A DNA stretch of 16,080 nt, taken from Bacteroidales bacterium M2. Lineage in GTDB: Bacteria > Bacteroidota > Bacteroidia > Bacteroidales > Muribaculaceae. The notes beneath the pieces were generated by a model. That model had not been told where the DNA came from and searched no databases. It saw only the letters and a program-made list of their open reading frames with translations. Each line of letters starts with the position of its first letter. Positions within the stretch are counted from its first letter, which is position 1. The stretch is from positions 322-16,401 of the forward strand of contig LUJM01000055.1 in NCBI GenBank assembly GCA_001689415.1, in the 5' to 3' direction. This document shows, in pieces, positions 1 to 7,552 of this stretch. Position numbers and translations under genes: made by a program.

Positions 1-75
1 TTGTCTCGGAGAGCCAAGCTCCTATCGCTGACACTCTTTCTCCTTAAGTTAACATCATTGGGTCGCGGCGAATAT
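1..75 (-). repeat. Intergenic repeat copy (boxes A and C), inverted relative to the copies at the right end
   Basis: Read on the minus strand, this stretch runs ccgcgaccc, then box A (a variant of AATGCTGTTTACTTAAG, plus-strand 43-59), then about 10 variable bases, then the GGAGCTTGGCTCTCC segment. The same order occurs on the plus strand at 15941-16008. Bases 8-34 are the exact reverse complement of 15843-15869 (27 nt), and bases 1-22 are the exact reverse complement of 15987-16008. The copy directly follows the upp stop codon in the direction of transcription. No convincing oligo-U terminator is visible for the upp cluster. Confidence 0.8.
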
Positions 76-113
76 TCTTCGACTTGAGAAACTCCAATTG
101 TTTATATTTCTGA

Positions 114-767
114 TTATTCCTTCGTACCGTATGCGAGGTCGCCTGCATCGCCGAGGCCGGGTACTATATAGCTGTGAGCGTTGATTTTATCATCTATCAC
201 ACCAACCCACAATTCGGCATCTTCGGGAAGGACGGTGTTGAGGTAGTCAACTGCTTTTTTAGAAGCTATAACAGATGCTATATGCAACTTTGCCGGTTTT
301 CCCTTGGTGAGCAACGCACGATAGCTCAGTTCCATAGACGCTCCGGTAGCAAGCATGGGGTCGACGAGTACAAGAGTCTTGTTGTCGAGCAGGGGAGAGG
401 CAAGGTACTCTATGCAGATATCGAAGTTTTCTTTCTCTTTATATTTGCGATAAGCTGATACAAAGGCGTTTTCGGCATTGTCGAGATAGCGTAGAAAACC
501 TGAATGAAAAGGTACGCCTGCACGGAAAATGGTAGCAAGAACTATAGGTTCGTCGATTACCTGACAGGTAGCTTCGACTCCGAGAGGAGTTATTACCGAT
601 TTGTTTTTGAAGGATAGTGTTTTGCTAATCTCATATGCAAAAATCTCGCCAAGGCGCTCGAGGTTGCGACGAAAACGGAGACGGTCGCCCTGTATATTTA
701 TATCACGCATTTCGGCCAGATACTGGCTTACAAGCGAGGGATGATCGGCAAAATTATGTACTTTCAT
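114..767 (-). CDS. upp: Uracil phosphoribosyltransferase
   Basis: This cytoplasmic pyrimidine-salvage enzyme converts uracil and PRPP to UMP and pyrophosphate. The 217-residue length is normal for the family. The PRPP-binding loop VDPMLATGASM is at residues 135-145. The C-terminal uracil-binding segment YIVPGLGDAGDLAYG (about 200-214) is intact, as is the FRAGVPF segment near residue 81. The ATG at 767 lies 16 nt after the fcl stop codon on the same strand, so upp is probably the last gene of the gmd-fcl transcript. The link between uracil salvage and GDP-fucose synthesis is positional only. The family assignment is firm. Confidence 0.96.
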   Translation of the reverse strand: MKVHNFADHPSLVSQYLAEMRDINIQGDRLRFRRNLERLGEIFAYEISKTLSFKNKSVITPLGVEATCQVIDEPIVLATIFRAGVPFHSGFLRYLDNAENAFVSAYRKYKEKENFDICIEYLASPLLDNKTLVLVDPMLATGASMELSYRALLTKGKPAKLHIASVIASKKAVDYLNTVLPEDAELWVGVIDDKINAHSYIVPGLGDAGDLAYGTKE

Positions 768-783
768 AGTATTTTATGTGTTG

Positions 784-1860
784 TTAATGTTCTTTATACC
801 AAGAATATAAACGTTTTATGCCATCGGGAAGTTCTACACTATGATGCCAGCCAAGTCTGTGCAGACGCTCAACCGAGCATAATTTGCGCATTGTACCGTC
901 GGGTTTTGAAGCGTCCCATTCGATAGTACCCTCGAAGCCCACAGCATCAGCGACAAGACTTGCAAGCTCGGCAATAGAGAGTTCCTTTCCGGTGCCTATG
1001 TTGATATGGGTGTTTCTGATTTCTCCCTTTCGGTCTTTTATAATATCATTAAAGCTTACATTAAGCAAAATATGGACACAAGCATCTGCCATGTCCTCAC
1101 TCCAAAGAAATTCGCGCAACGGCGTGCCGGTACCCCATAGTTTTACCCGTCCGGGATATATGCCGAATTCAGCAAGTCGAGCCTCGATAGCATGGTCATC
1201 AGCATCAGACTGCAGCCCCGACACGGGTCGCAGAGCAAGGTCGGCGCGAACCATATCCATGCGGCCTTCTCCCAATAGCTTTGCAAGATGTACTTTGCGT
1301 ATTATCGCCGGAAGTACATGGCTGTTTTCGAGGTGGAAATTATCGTTTGGACCGTAAAGATTTGTAGGCATCACAGCCACATAATCAGTACCATATTGAA
1401 GATTGAACGATTCGCACATCTTTAGCCCGGCAATCTTGGCAATAGCATAAGGCTCGTTTGTGTATTCGAGAGGCGAAGTCAGCAAAGCATCCTCGGGTAT
1501 AGGCTGAGGAGCCTCGCGGGGGTAAATACACGTAGAACCGAGGAAAAGTAGATGCTTTACACCGGTACGGTAGGCATTCCCTATCACATTTTGCTGTATA
1601 CCAAGGTTTTGATATATAAAATCAGCCCTATATTTAGAGTTAGCCATAATGCCGCCAACATGTGCGGCAGCAAGTATAACGGCTACCGGGCGCTCCTGGT
1701 CGAAAAACTTAGCAACAGCAACAGGGTCGAGAAGATCAAGCTCGGCATGAGAGCGGCCTATAAGGTTTGTAAAGCCTCTTTTCTTTAAATTGGCCATTAT
1801 AGCCGAGCCCACAAGCCCCTTATGGCCGGCAACATATATTTTATCGTCTTTATTTATCAT
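784..1860 (-). CDS. fcl: GDP-L-fucose synthase
   Basis: Known role of the family: NADPH-dependent epimerisation and reduction of GDP-4-keto-6-deoxy-D-mannose to GDP-L-fucose, the second step after Gmd. The protein is a short-chain dehydrogenase. The nucleotide-binding G-x-x-G-x-x-G is at residues 12-18 (GHKGLVG), and the catalytic Ser109 (GSTCIYP), Tyr138 and Lys142 (YAIAK) are present. At 358 residues it is longer than the enterobacterial enzyme (about 320), with extra sequence around residues 205-240 between the catalytic core and the VKLWGTG segment. An in-frame TTG at 1869 would add three residues, but the ATG at 1860 gives the usual N-terminus. With this start the gene overlaps the gmd stop by 11 nt, implying translational coupling. 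Confidence 0.96.
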   Translation of the reverse strand: MINKDDKIYVAGHKGLVGSAIMANLKKRGFTNLIGRSHAELDLLDPVAVAKFFDQERPVAVILAAAHVGGIMANSKYRADFIYQNLGIQQNVIGNAYRTGVKHLLFLGSTCIYPREAPQPIPEDALLTSPLEYTNEPYAIAKIAGLKMCESFNLQYGTDYVAVMPTNLYGPNDNFHLENSHVLPAIIRKVHLAKLLGEGRMDMVRADLALRPVSGLQSDADDHAIEARLAEFGIYPGRVKLWGTGTPLREFLWSEDMADACVHILLNVSFNDIIKDRKGEIRNTHINIGTGKELSIAELASLVADAVGFEGTIEWDASKPDGTMRKLCSVERLHRLGWHHSVELPDGIKRLYSWYKEH

Positions 1861-2908
1861 TGCCGACAAGATTTATATCATGGTCTACCATGCGGTTGAC
1901 AAGCTCCTCGAAGGAAGTTTTGCGAGGATTCCAGCCCAAAGTCTCACGAGCCTTAGTAGGATCACCGAGCAGTTGCTCCACCTCAGCCGGCCTGAAGAAA
2001 CGCGGATCTACCTCAACTATCACTCGCCCTGTAGCGCAGTCTATACCTTTTTCATCTAATCCTTCGCCCTGCCATTTGAGCTCAATTCCGGCACGTCGGA
2101 AAGCGAGGGTTGCAAACTCGCGCACGGTATGATACTCGCCGGTAGCGATAACATAGTCGTCGGGGGTTTCCTGTTGTAGAATCAACCACATACACTCCAC
2201 ATAATCAGGGGCATATCCCCAGTCTCGACGAGCATCGAGATTGCCAAGGTATAGTTTATCCTGCATACCTGCAGCTATACGGGCAGCAGCAAGCGAAATC
2301 TTTCGGGTAACGAAATTTTCGCCCCTACGCTCTGATTCGTGGTTGAAAAGAATACCGTTGACAGCATATATGCCGTAGCTTTCACGATAATTCTTTATAA
2401 TCCAGTAAGCATATAATTTTGCTACAGCGTAAGGCGAACGCGGATAAAACGGCGTTGTTTCGCGCTGAGGTATCTCCTGTACCTTGCCGAAGAGTTCGGA
2501 TGTAGATGCCTGGTATATGCGTATCGACTTTTGCTTGCCGAGAATACACACAGCTTCGAGCAGGCGCAACACACCGAGCGCATCGGCATCGGCAGTATAT
2601 TCGGGCACATCAAACGATACTTTTACATGGCTCTGAGCGGCAAGGTTATATATTTCGTCGGGATTGACAAGATTTATAATGCGTATCAGAGACGACGAGT
2701 CAGTCATATCGCCATAATGCAGGTGTACGAGCCTTTTGCGGTGCATATCGCGTACCCACTCGTCGAGATACAGGTGCTCGATACGACCGGTGTTGAAACT
2801 CGAACTGCGGCGGATTATACCGTGTACTTCATATCCTTTAGAAAGGAGGAATTCGGCAAGATACGATCCGTCCTGCCCTGTGATACCGGTAATAAGTGCT
2901 GTTGGCAT
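1850..2908 (-). CDS. gmd: GDP-mannose 4,6-dehydratase
   Basis: This enzyme converts GDP-D-mannose to GDP-4-keto-6-deoxy-D-mannose, the first committed step to GDP-L-fucose (or GDP-rhamnose). The 352 residues form an extended SDR fold. The NADP-binding GITGQDG is at residues 8-14, followed by the RRSSSFNT segment (33-40). The catalytic residues are Thr136 and Glu138 (TSELFG) and Tyr160/Lys164 (SPYAVAK). The ATG at 2908 gives the canonical MPTALITGITGQDGSYL start. It overlaps fcl by 11 nt downstream, and the HAD gene ends 27 nt upstream. GDP-fucose supplies fucosylated capsule and surface glycoproteins in Bacteroidales. No glycosyltransferase is adjacent, so this is a stand-alone precursor pair. 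Confidence 0.97.
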   Translation of the reverse strand: MPTALITGITGQDGSYLAEFLLSKGYEVHGIIRRSSSFNTGRIEHLYLDEWVRDMHRKRLVHLHYGDMTDSSSLIRIINLVNPDEIYNLAAQSHVKVSFDVPEYTADADALGVLRLLEAVCILGKQKSIRIYQASTSELFGKVQEIPQRETTPFYPRSPYAVAKLYAYWIIKNYRESYGIYAVNGILFNHESERRGENFVTRKISLAAARIAAGMQDKLYLGNLDARRDWGYAPDYVECMWLILQQETPDDYVIATGEYHTVREFATLAFRRAGIELKWQGEGLDEKGIDCATGRVIVEVDPRFFRPAEVEQLLGDPTKARETLGWNPRKTSFEELVNRMVDHDINLVGNDK

Positions 2909-2935
2909 TATATTATATTTTAGTTATTCTAAAGT

Positions 2936-3592
2936 TTAAAGGCTTAAAAAATCAGTAAAAACTGTCTTCGGCCTGTTGATAGCCGGCATTGACAGTATAT
3001 TTTGAGGAAAAACATTCACACCTTCGGTATCGAGCATCATCACAGTATGCCAGCCACGCATTCCGGGAATCTTGAAATCCTTGCTCATGTTATCGCCTAT
3101 ATATACGAATCGTTGTCCGGAGCGACCGTATTTACGCTCGACAATAGTCCATGGTACTTCGGTAGTCTTATCACCACCTGTTTCTTCGCTGATAAGTATA
3201 TCGCCGAAGTATTTCTCAATGTCGAGAGCACGAATTTTTGAACGCTGATGACGAGTAGACCCGTCGGTAATCAATATCAGAGTGTGTCCGGCTCGGCGCA
3301 GACGTTCGAGTGCTTCTCTTGCACCGGGTCTGAGGTATATCTCGGGCTTATGTCCTCGATATATCTCAATCATAGCGTCGACACTCATATCGCTATCGCT
3401 GCCGTTGTGGCTGTTGTATTGTTCTAAAGCCCATTCGAAACCGCGAGGACGGTAACGGCATATACCCTCGAAATATACCGATGCGGGCAGGTTGCTGCTG
3501 CTTTCGAGTATACGCGACACAGCCATGTATCCCGAGTGTACAAAGTCGAACTCGGTATATAATGTGTCGTCTAAATCGAAAGCGTATACCAC
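2936..3592 (-). CDS. HAD-superfamily hydrolase (YjjG/pyrimidine-5'-nucleotidase-like)
   Basis: This is a 218-residue soluble phosphatase of the haloacid dehalogenase superfamily. All four motifs are visible: motif I FDLDDTLY with nucleophile Asp6 and acid/base Asp8, motif II LITDGS with Thr109, motif III with Lys142, and motif IV GDNMSKD with Asp167 and Asp172. A helical cap occupies roughly residues 15-85. The start is a GTG (3592), because the only upstream in-frame codons before a stop are not starts. It lies 12 nt after the stop of the DUF1460-type gene and 27 nt before gmd, so it is co-transcribed. The substrate cannot be read from sequence; a nucleotide or sugar phosphate is plausible given its neighbours. 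Confidence 0.9.
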   Translation of the reverse strand: MVYAFDLDDTLYTEFDFVHSGYMAVSRILESSSNLPASVYFEGICRYRPRGFEWALEQYNSHNGSDSDMSVDAMIEIYRGHKPEIYLRPGAREALERLRRAGHTLILITDGSTRHQRSKIRALDIEKYFGDILISEETGGDKTTEVPWTIVERKYGRSGQRFVYIGDNMSKDFKIPGMRGWHTVMMLDTEGVNVFPQNILSMPAINRPKTVFTDFLSL

Positions 3593-3604
3593 CTGTTGAT
3601 GTGT

Positions 3605-4477
3605 TTAGTTTTTGATAAAGCGGATAACCCTTATACCCAGCCACTGTCGGTTTTTCTTCATAAACTGGTCGAGGGGCAGAGATGTAATCTCAATCTTGCC
3701 ATTGGTGTAAGAAGCATGCAACAGATATGGATCGGAGGTAGGAGTCTCTTTTACGATGATGCCCATATGCGTTACATCAAGATTCTTGAGATTCGACACC
3801 AGAGCTACCACGTCACCGTCGTGAAGCTCGGCCTTGGTCTGTTTCAAAGCAAGGTCACCTGATTTTATATAAGGAAAACGATGCTGTCTGTAACCATTCT
3901 CGAGGTCACGCATGCGCACATAGTTGGCCGAATCGGCGAGGGCAGGGTAGAGCTGCCTGTTGCTGGTCATAAAGTCTATTGTGCGCATTATATGAGAAAC
4001 ACGCGGGAACTGATCGGTAACATCGGTGAATATACCACGGTGGCGGTTGTCAACAATCCAGTCGGATATATAATGTAGACGCGAGGGATAGCCGTTTACA
4101 TTTCCGCCACGGTAACGCATACGCTGTAGATTGTATACAAAATCACGCCAAGAACTGCGGTTTTCCATCGAAGTATACGCAAGGGCCATCGCAGTTTCGA
4201 CAAAGGTTGTGCAGTCGAGGCTGTCGATTCGCACAGTGAGCATCTCGGGCGTTTCTTCGAGAGTGTGGGCGCCATAAGGAGTGCCAATAAAACTGCGGGC
4301 GAAGAACGAAACCCTCGCTTCGGGATTGACAAAATTTTGAGAAGCACCACGGCTGTCGAGCAAGCCGTTGATAACAGTTGTATCTGATGCCTCATTGCCA
4401 AATCGCACAGCTGTCTGTGCCTGGACATACACGGCGGCAACGGCTATATATATTATGGTAATTGCACGTTTTAACAT
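3605..4477 (-). CDS. Secreted DUF1460-family N-acetylmuramoyl-L-alanine amidase-like protein
   Basis: The 290-residue protein has an N-terminal signal peptide (MLKRAITIIYIAVAAVYVQA, cleavage after Ala20), so it acts in the periplasm. The LDCTTFVE segment supplies the presumed catalytic Cys89, and VTHMGIIV supplies His237. Both fit the NlpC/P60-like fold of DUF1460 proteins, which are associated with peptidoglycan amidase activity. I recognise the family from these segments, so activity is inferred. The reading frame extends to 4525, but the ATG at 4477 gives the clean signal peptide and lies just downstream of a promoter at 4495-4526, which decides the start. It is the first gene of the leftward cluster, followed 12 nt later by the HAD gene. 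Confidence 0.88.
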   Translation of the reverse strand: MLKRAITIIYIAVAAVYVQAQTAVRFGNEASDTTVINGLLDSRGASQNFVNPEARVSFFARSFIGTPYGAHTLEETPEMLTVRIDSLDCTTFVETAMALAYTSMENRSSWRDFVYNLQRMRYRGGNVNGYPSRLHYISDWIVDNRHRGIFTDVTDQFPRVSHIMRTIDFMTSNRQLYPALADSANYVRMRDLENGYRQHRFPYIKSGDLALKQTKAELHDGDVVALVSNLKNLDVTHMGIIVKETPTSDPYLLHASYTNGKIEITSLPLDQFMKKNRQWLGIRVIRFIKN

Positions 4478-4494
4478 ATATCTCTTATTTGTTA

Positions 4495-4526
4495 CAAAAG
4501 TACTAATTTTTTGCCTTAGCCACAAA
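4495..4526 (-). promoter_or_regulatory. Bacteroidota-type promoter for the DUF1460-HAD-gmd-fcl-upp cluster
   Basis: On the minus strand, TACTTTTG (TAnnTTTG, plus-strand 4495-4502) is preceded by a TTTG -33 element (4523-4526) with exactly 20 nt between them. The predicted transcription start is about 4488, some 10 nt upstream of the ATG at 4477, so the leader would be very short. No comparable promoter was found in the short gaps further down the cluster. Confidence 0.7.
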
Positions 4527-4761
4527 ACACCTGCACAAAAAACGAACTTATTGACACTTTCGACAATCCTTTATTTTTATTTATCTCTTTATTTGAAAAA
4601 AAATTTTTAAAAACAAAAAATTAAGGAGTAATAATAAGTGGTGTTGAAAGCTGTGATAACTTTTTGGTACTTTTCTTGCTTTTGTCACTTATTGAAGTAT
4701 AAGTATGTGCCGTTTACAGTTTATTGACAGTGTAAGTGTTTGATTTATAGTCTTATTTTAT

Positions 4762-4786
4762 AGTTATCAACATGGTGTTGATAACT
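4762..4786. promoter_or_regulatory. 25-bp perfect palindrome containing two opposed DnaA-box-like sites
   Basis: Two 11-bp arms (AGTTATCAACA at 4762-4772 and TGTTGATAACT at 4776-4786) are separated by TGG. The symmetry suggests a dimeric protein-binding site. Each arm contains TTATCAACA, a single-base variant of the DnaA consensus box. A transcription-factor operator is the alternative reading. It lies about 285 bp upstream of the nearest start codon (4477) and about 235 bp from the nearest promoter element. Confidence 0.6.
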
Positions 4787-4886
4787 TGTTTGGTAGATAA
4801 TTTGATAACTTTTATGGCTATATTTACGTTGATAACATAGTAAATAAGTGTAGGTAACGCTTCGATAAAGCGATTATAAAAAGATA

Positions 4887-4938
4887 TGCCCGAAATTTGC
4901 AATTTCCACATTTGGTGTGGTATATACAAAATCGGGCA
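4887..4938. other. Nested hairpin downstream of the beta-helix lipoprotein gene
   Basis: An outer stem TGCCCGA/TCGGGCA (4887-4893 with 4932-4938) encloses an inner imperfect stem formed by CCACAT and GTGTGG (4906-4920). On the minus strand the outer stem is followed within a few bases by CTTTTTAT. It could therefore act as a terminator for the lipoprotein gene that ends at 5001, though the long loop makes this uncertain. Confidence 0.4.
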
Positions 4939-5000
4939 ATGTCAAAATAAAGATATTGAAAACTTATTGAGCTTTATCTACATGTTTTTCGACATACTTT

Positions 5001-6392
5001 TTACTTCTCTACAGGAGTATATTCGTATGCACCGAGAGTTGCTTTTCGGGTGATTCCGTACCAGTCGGCAGGGGCATCAGTTTCTATGCCGGCGCCAATT
5101 GCCGGTGACTCCTCTTTTACTCGGTAGTCGAACAAATATTCAGAGCGGACGGTATAGTATAATGGGTCGCTGTTCCATATACATTCTGTGAAATTATCGT
5201 CGTCGGTTCCGTCGCTTTTAAGCAGGCAGCGGTGTAGTGTGATATCGGTATCTTTGAGGTCGCCGTGGCTCAGGTCGGTGCCGTTGCCGTAGATAATACT
5301 GTTGACAAACGATGCCGTTGTGTAGGGAAGTTGAGAACCGTCGTCGAGGCCTGTTTTTTCATCTGCACTTATGTGTGCAAATTGAACAGCCGGGCCGCTG
5401 ATTGCCGAAAAGAGATAGTAGTTGGCAAATGTACAGTGATTGAAAGTATGCCGTCCTCCCTGAAGGTAAACAAGTCCTTCGGACCCTTCGGCAAATTCGC
5501 ATCCGGTGGCATCAATACTGCTATGATAAGCTTCGATGATAAGTCCGCCGGAGTTACGGACACGGGTGTTGACAAGTGTCAGTTGCGTGTCGATAAGTTG
5601 TGGATTTCCTTCGAGCATGATGCCTTGGCTTGTGTTGCGAAGCGACACATGGCTCATGCGGTTTCCAGTGGAGGTAGGTGTAAAAAATGCTCCGGTCCAC
5701 TGTCGCGACATGAGGTCGAAAGATATATCGCCCACCACATTTCCGGTGCGGTCGCCGGTCATGTTGATAGGTTTTTCTACACTTCCTTCGGCTATAAGTC
5801 GGCCTCGTACGACCAGCATTGATTTATCGTGGAAGTAAAGATTTGCCCCCGGTTCGATAGTTAGTGTAGCCCCGGGTGCTACTACAAGACTGTCGAAAAT
5901 CTGGTAGGGCAGGGTGGTGTCGAAGTGTGTGTCTTCGGTAATCGTTATGCCGGATAGCCGTCGCACATTTTGACCTTCGGCAGTAATGACAACGCTTTTT
6001 GTTATTCCGTTGGTGGTGAAATCTACTTTGGCTTCGTAGTCGGTCATTGGTTTTGCACCTTCGGGAAAAGTTGCTTCTACAAATACAAATATAGAATCCT
6101 TGCCACGAATATCGACAGCATTGAATCTCTTCCCGGCGATTCCGTCGACATTTAGCCTGAAACAATCGGCAGCCGGACCGGATAAGTTGATATCCGATAT
6201 TGACAATTGTTTAGAGTGGGGATTGCGGACGGTGAACCTGTGGGTAGGTGTTACCTGGTCGGTAAATACCGTTCCGATTTTTAATGTATCGACAGAGAAA
6301 AGGGGCTGATCGGATGGCGAAGTAGTGAATCCATCTTCGATACATCCGGTCATAATACTTATAAATGGTATGAGGAGAATCAATTTTCGCAT
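5001..6392 (-). CDS. Lipoprotein with right-handed parallel beta-helix region
   Basis: The 463-residue protein begins MRKLILLIPFISIMTGC, a lipoprotein signal with the lipidated Cys17. The residues that follow (IEDG) are acidic, which in Bacteroidota can favour surface exposure. Residues of about 30-140 resemble an immunoglobulin-like beta sandwich (DUF1573-like spacing: FTVRNPHSKQLSISDINLSG). From about 155 to 430 there are short repeating beta-strand turns (LTIEPGANLYFHDKSMLVV, INMTGDRTG, VNTRVRNSG, HTFNHCTFANY), typical of a beta-helix. The frame runs open to 6638, but only the ATG at 6392 starts the signal peptide. It is divergent from the araC-type gene, with 160 bp between. Substrate or binding partner is unknown; polysaccharide binding or cleavage is a guess. 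Confidence 0.82.
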   Translation of the reverse strand: MRKLILLIPFISIMTGCIEDGFTTSPSDQPLFSVDTLKIGTVFTDQVTPTHRFTVRNPHSKQLSISDINLSGPAADCFRLNVDGIAGKRFNAVDIRGKDSIFVFVEATFPEGAKPMTDYEAKVDFTTNGITKSVVITAEGQNVRRLSGITITEDTHFDTTLPYQIFDSLVVAPGATLTIEPGANLYFHDKSMLVVRGRLIAEGSVEKPINMTGDRTGNVVGDISFDLMSRQWTGAFFTPTSTGNRMSHVSLRNTSQGIMLEGNPQLIDTQLTLVNTRVRNSGGLIIEAYHSSIDATGCEFAEGSEGLVYLQGGRHTFNHCTFANYYLFSAISGPAVQFAHISADEKTGLDDGSQLPYTTASFVNSIIYGNGTDLSHGDLKDTDITLHRCLLKSDGTDDDNFTECIWNSDPLYYTVRSEYLFDYRVKEESPAIGAGIETDAPADWYGITRKATLGAYEYTPVEK

Positions 6393-6524
6393 ATTTGTAT
6401 AACGTAGAGGCCAAATAATTATTGTATAGTAGTATTGAGCTCCAAAAAGAGTTAGTATTTTGTAAAAAAGGCCTGATTGTTGGTATAAAAGGTATGGAGG
6501 TAAGGAAGTATGCCAAAATATTAG

Positions 6525-6532
6525 TAATTTTG
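6525..6532 (+). promoter_or_regulatory. Possible -7 box for the AraC-type gene
   Basis: TAATTTTG matches TAnnTTTG and would start transcription about 6539, close to the GTG at 6544 and the ATG at 6553. No TTTG-like -33 element lies 20 nt upstream. The promoter may be weak, or dependent on an activator such as the AraC-type protein itself. Confidence 0.4.
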
Positions 6533-6552
6533 TCGAATATAAAGTGAATGCA

Positions 6553-7482
6553 ATGGAAACACCCCTTATTGATGATGATAAAGATGTGAGCCCTTCGTCG
6601 ATTTCTTTTCTTGAGAATATGTCGACCGAGTTCAGCATGATATCGGGTTCGTGCTATTACAGTCATCTCACAACCGATATATCCGGTATGCTTGGAGAGT
6701 GTAACAAGAATCTCTTCAAGGTTACCGGCAGTGTTTTGCTGATTCTTGTAAAGGGCACTATGCATGTTGACCTTAACACCAAGACCATAGATATTGAGGG
6801 CCCGGCTGCGGTGAGTCTCAATCATGGTACGCTTGTCAATATGCGAATAGGCGATAATGATGAAATAGATGCCCACATTCTTATTTATTCTCCGACTTTT
6901 CTACATGATATCAACATATCATTTTCGAGTATTTCGGTAGATGCCCTGGTGAGTCACGAAAGCCCGGTTATGGTTCTTCGCGAGCGTGAGATGCATATGT
7001 TGTTGAGGTATGTGTCGATTATGCATCAGGTGATGGGCGACCGGTTCAATATACAACTCAACCGCCACATCATATCGTCGCTCACTTCGGCTTTGTTCTA
7101 CCAGATGATGCTGTTTCTGTATCGAAGAATTGATACAAGCAGCAGCGTGCAATCCGGTCCGCGCAGGAATAGTTATGTACAAGATTTTCTCAAACTCGTA
7201 CACCTAAATTATACGGTAGAGAGATCTGTTTCGTTCTATGCCTCGCAACTGTTTATATCGCCCAAGTATCTGTCGCTTCTTGTCAAGGAAGCAACCGGCA
7301 GGTCGGCGGCAAGTTGGATTGACCACTTTGTGATTATGGATGCAAAGAACTTGCTCCGTTATTCAGGAAAGAATGTGCAGCAGGTTGCATATGCTCTCAA
7401 TTTTTCGAATCAGTCGAGTTTCGGTAAGTACTTCAAACATCTCACAGGACTCAGCCCTACGGAATTTCAGAAAAACGGGTAG
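6553..7482 (+). CDS. AraC-family transcriptional regulator
   Basis: The protein is 309 residues from the ATG at 6553. A GTG at 6544 would add three residues. The C-terminal ~100 residues form the tandem helix-turn-helix domain: VSFYASQLFISPKYLSLLVK is the first recognition helix region, and VQQVAYALNFSNQSSFGKYF then GLSPTEFQ is the characteristic second half. The N-terminal ~190 residues (VTGSVLLILVKGTMHVDLN) look like a cupin-type ligand-sensing domain and show no receiver or membrane segment. The gene is divergent from the beta-helix lipoprotein, so that gene is a plausible target, with autoregulation also likely. It ends just before the shared terminator at 7501. The ligand is unknown. Confidence 0.92.
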   Translation: METPLIDDDKDVSPSSISFLENMSTEFSMISGSCYYSHLTTDISGMLGECNKNLFKVTGSVLLILVKGTMHVDLNTKTIDIEGPAAVSLNHGTLVNMRIGDNDEIDAHILIYSPTFLHDINISFSSISVDALVSHESPVMVLREREMHMLLRYVSIMHQVMGDRFNIQLNRHIISSLTSALFYQMMLFLYRRIDTSSSVQSGPRRNSYVQDFLKLVHLNYTVERSVSFYASQLFISPKYLSLLVKEATGRSAASWIDHFVIMDAKNLLRYSGKNVQQVAYALNFSNQSSFGKYFKHLTGLSPTEFQKNG

Positions 7483-7500
7483 GGTACTAATATTAATACG

Positions 7501-7535
7501 AAGCGGCCTGATATGTCTGTCATATCAGGCCGCTT
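7501..7535. terminator. Bidirectional rho-independent terminator between convergent genes
   Basis: A perfect 15-bp stem (AAGCGGCCTGATATG at 7501-7515 with its complement at 7521-7535) closes a 5-nt loop TCTGT. It sits between the stop of the AraC-type gene (7482) and the stop of the convergent serine hydrolase (7553). T-containing tails follow on both strands (TTTGTCG on plus, TTCGTATTAAT on minus), so it can serve both genes. Confidence 0.85.
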
Positions 7536-7552
7536 TGTCGACTATATAAACT

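Larger units (their letters stand above)
4527..5000. other. Gene-free AT-rich region with TTGATAAC repeats
   Basis: About 475 bp without a credible gene, between the DUF1460-cluster promoter and the end of the beta-helix lipoprotein gene. The left part (4590-4625) is almost pure A/T. TTGATAAC occurs at 4778-4785, 4801-4808 and 4829-4836. A TGTGATAAC is at 4652-4660 and an inverted GTTATCAA at 4763-4770. TTATCAACA and its inverse TGTTGATAA differ by one base from the DnaA box TTATCCACA. The region could be an origin-like element, an operator-rich regulatory region, or simply low-complexity sequence. Confidence 0.5.

Noticed and set aside
4639..4728. A 29-codon GTG-started frame after AAGGAGTAATAATAA
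   Set aside because: It is short, very hydrophobic by composition of AT-rich sequence, and lacks a -7 box at a sensible distance; nothing supports translation.
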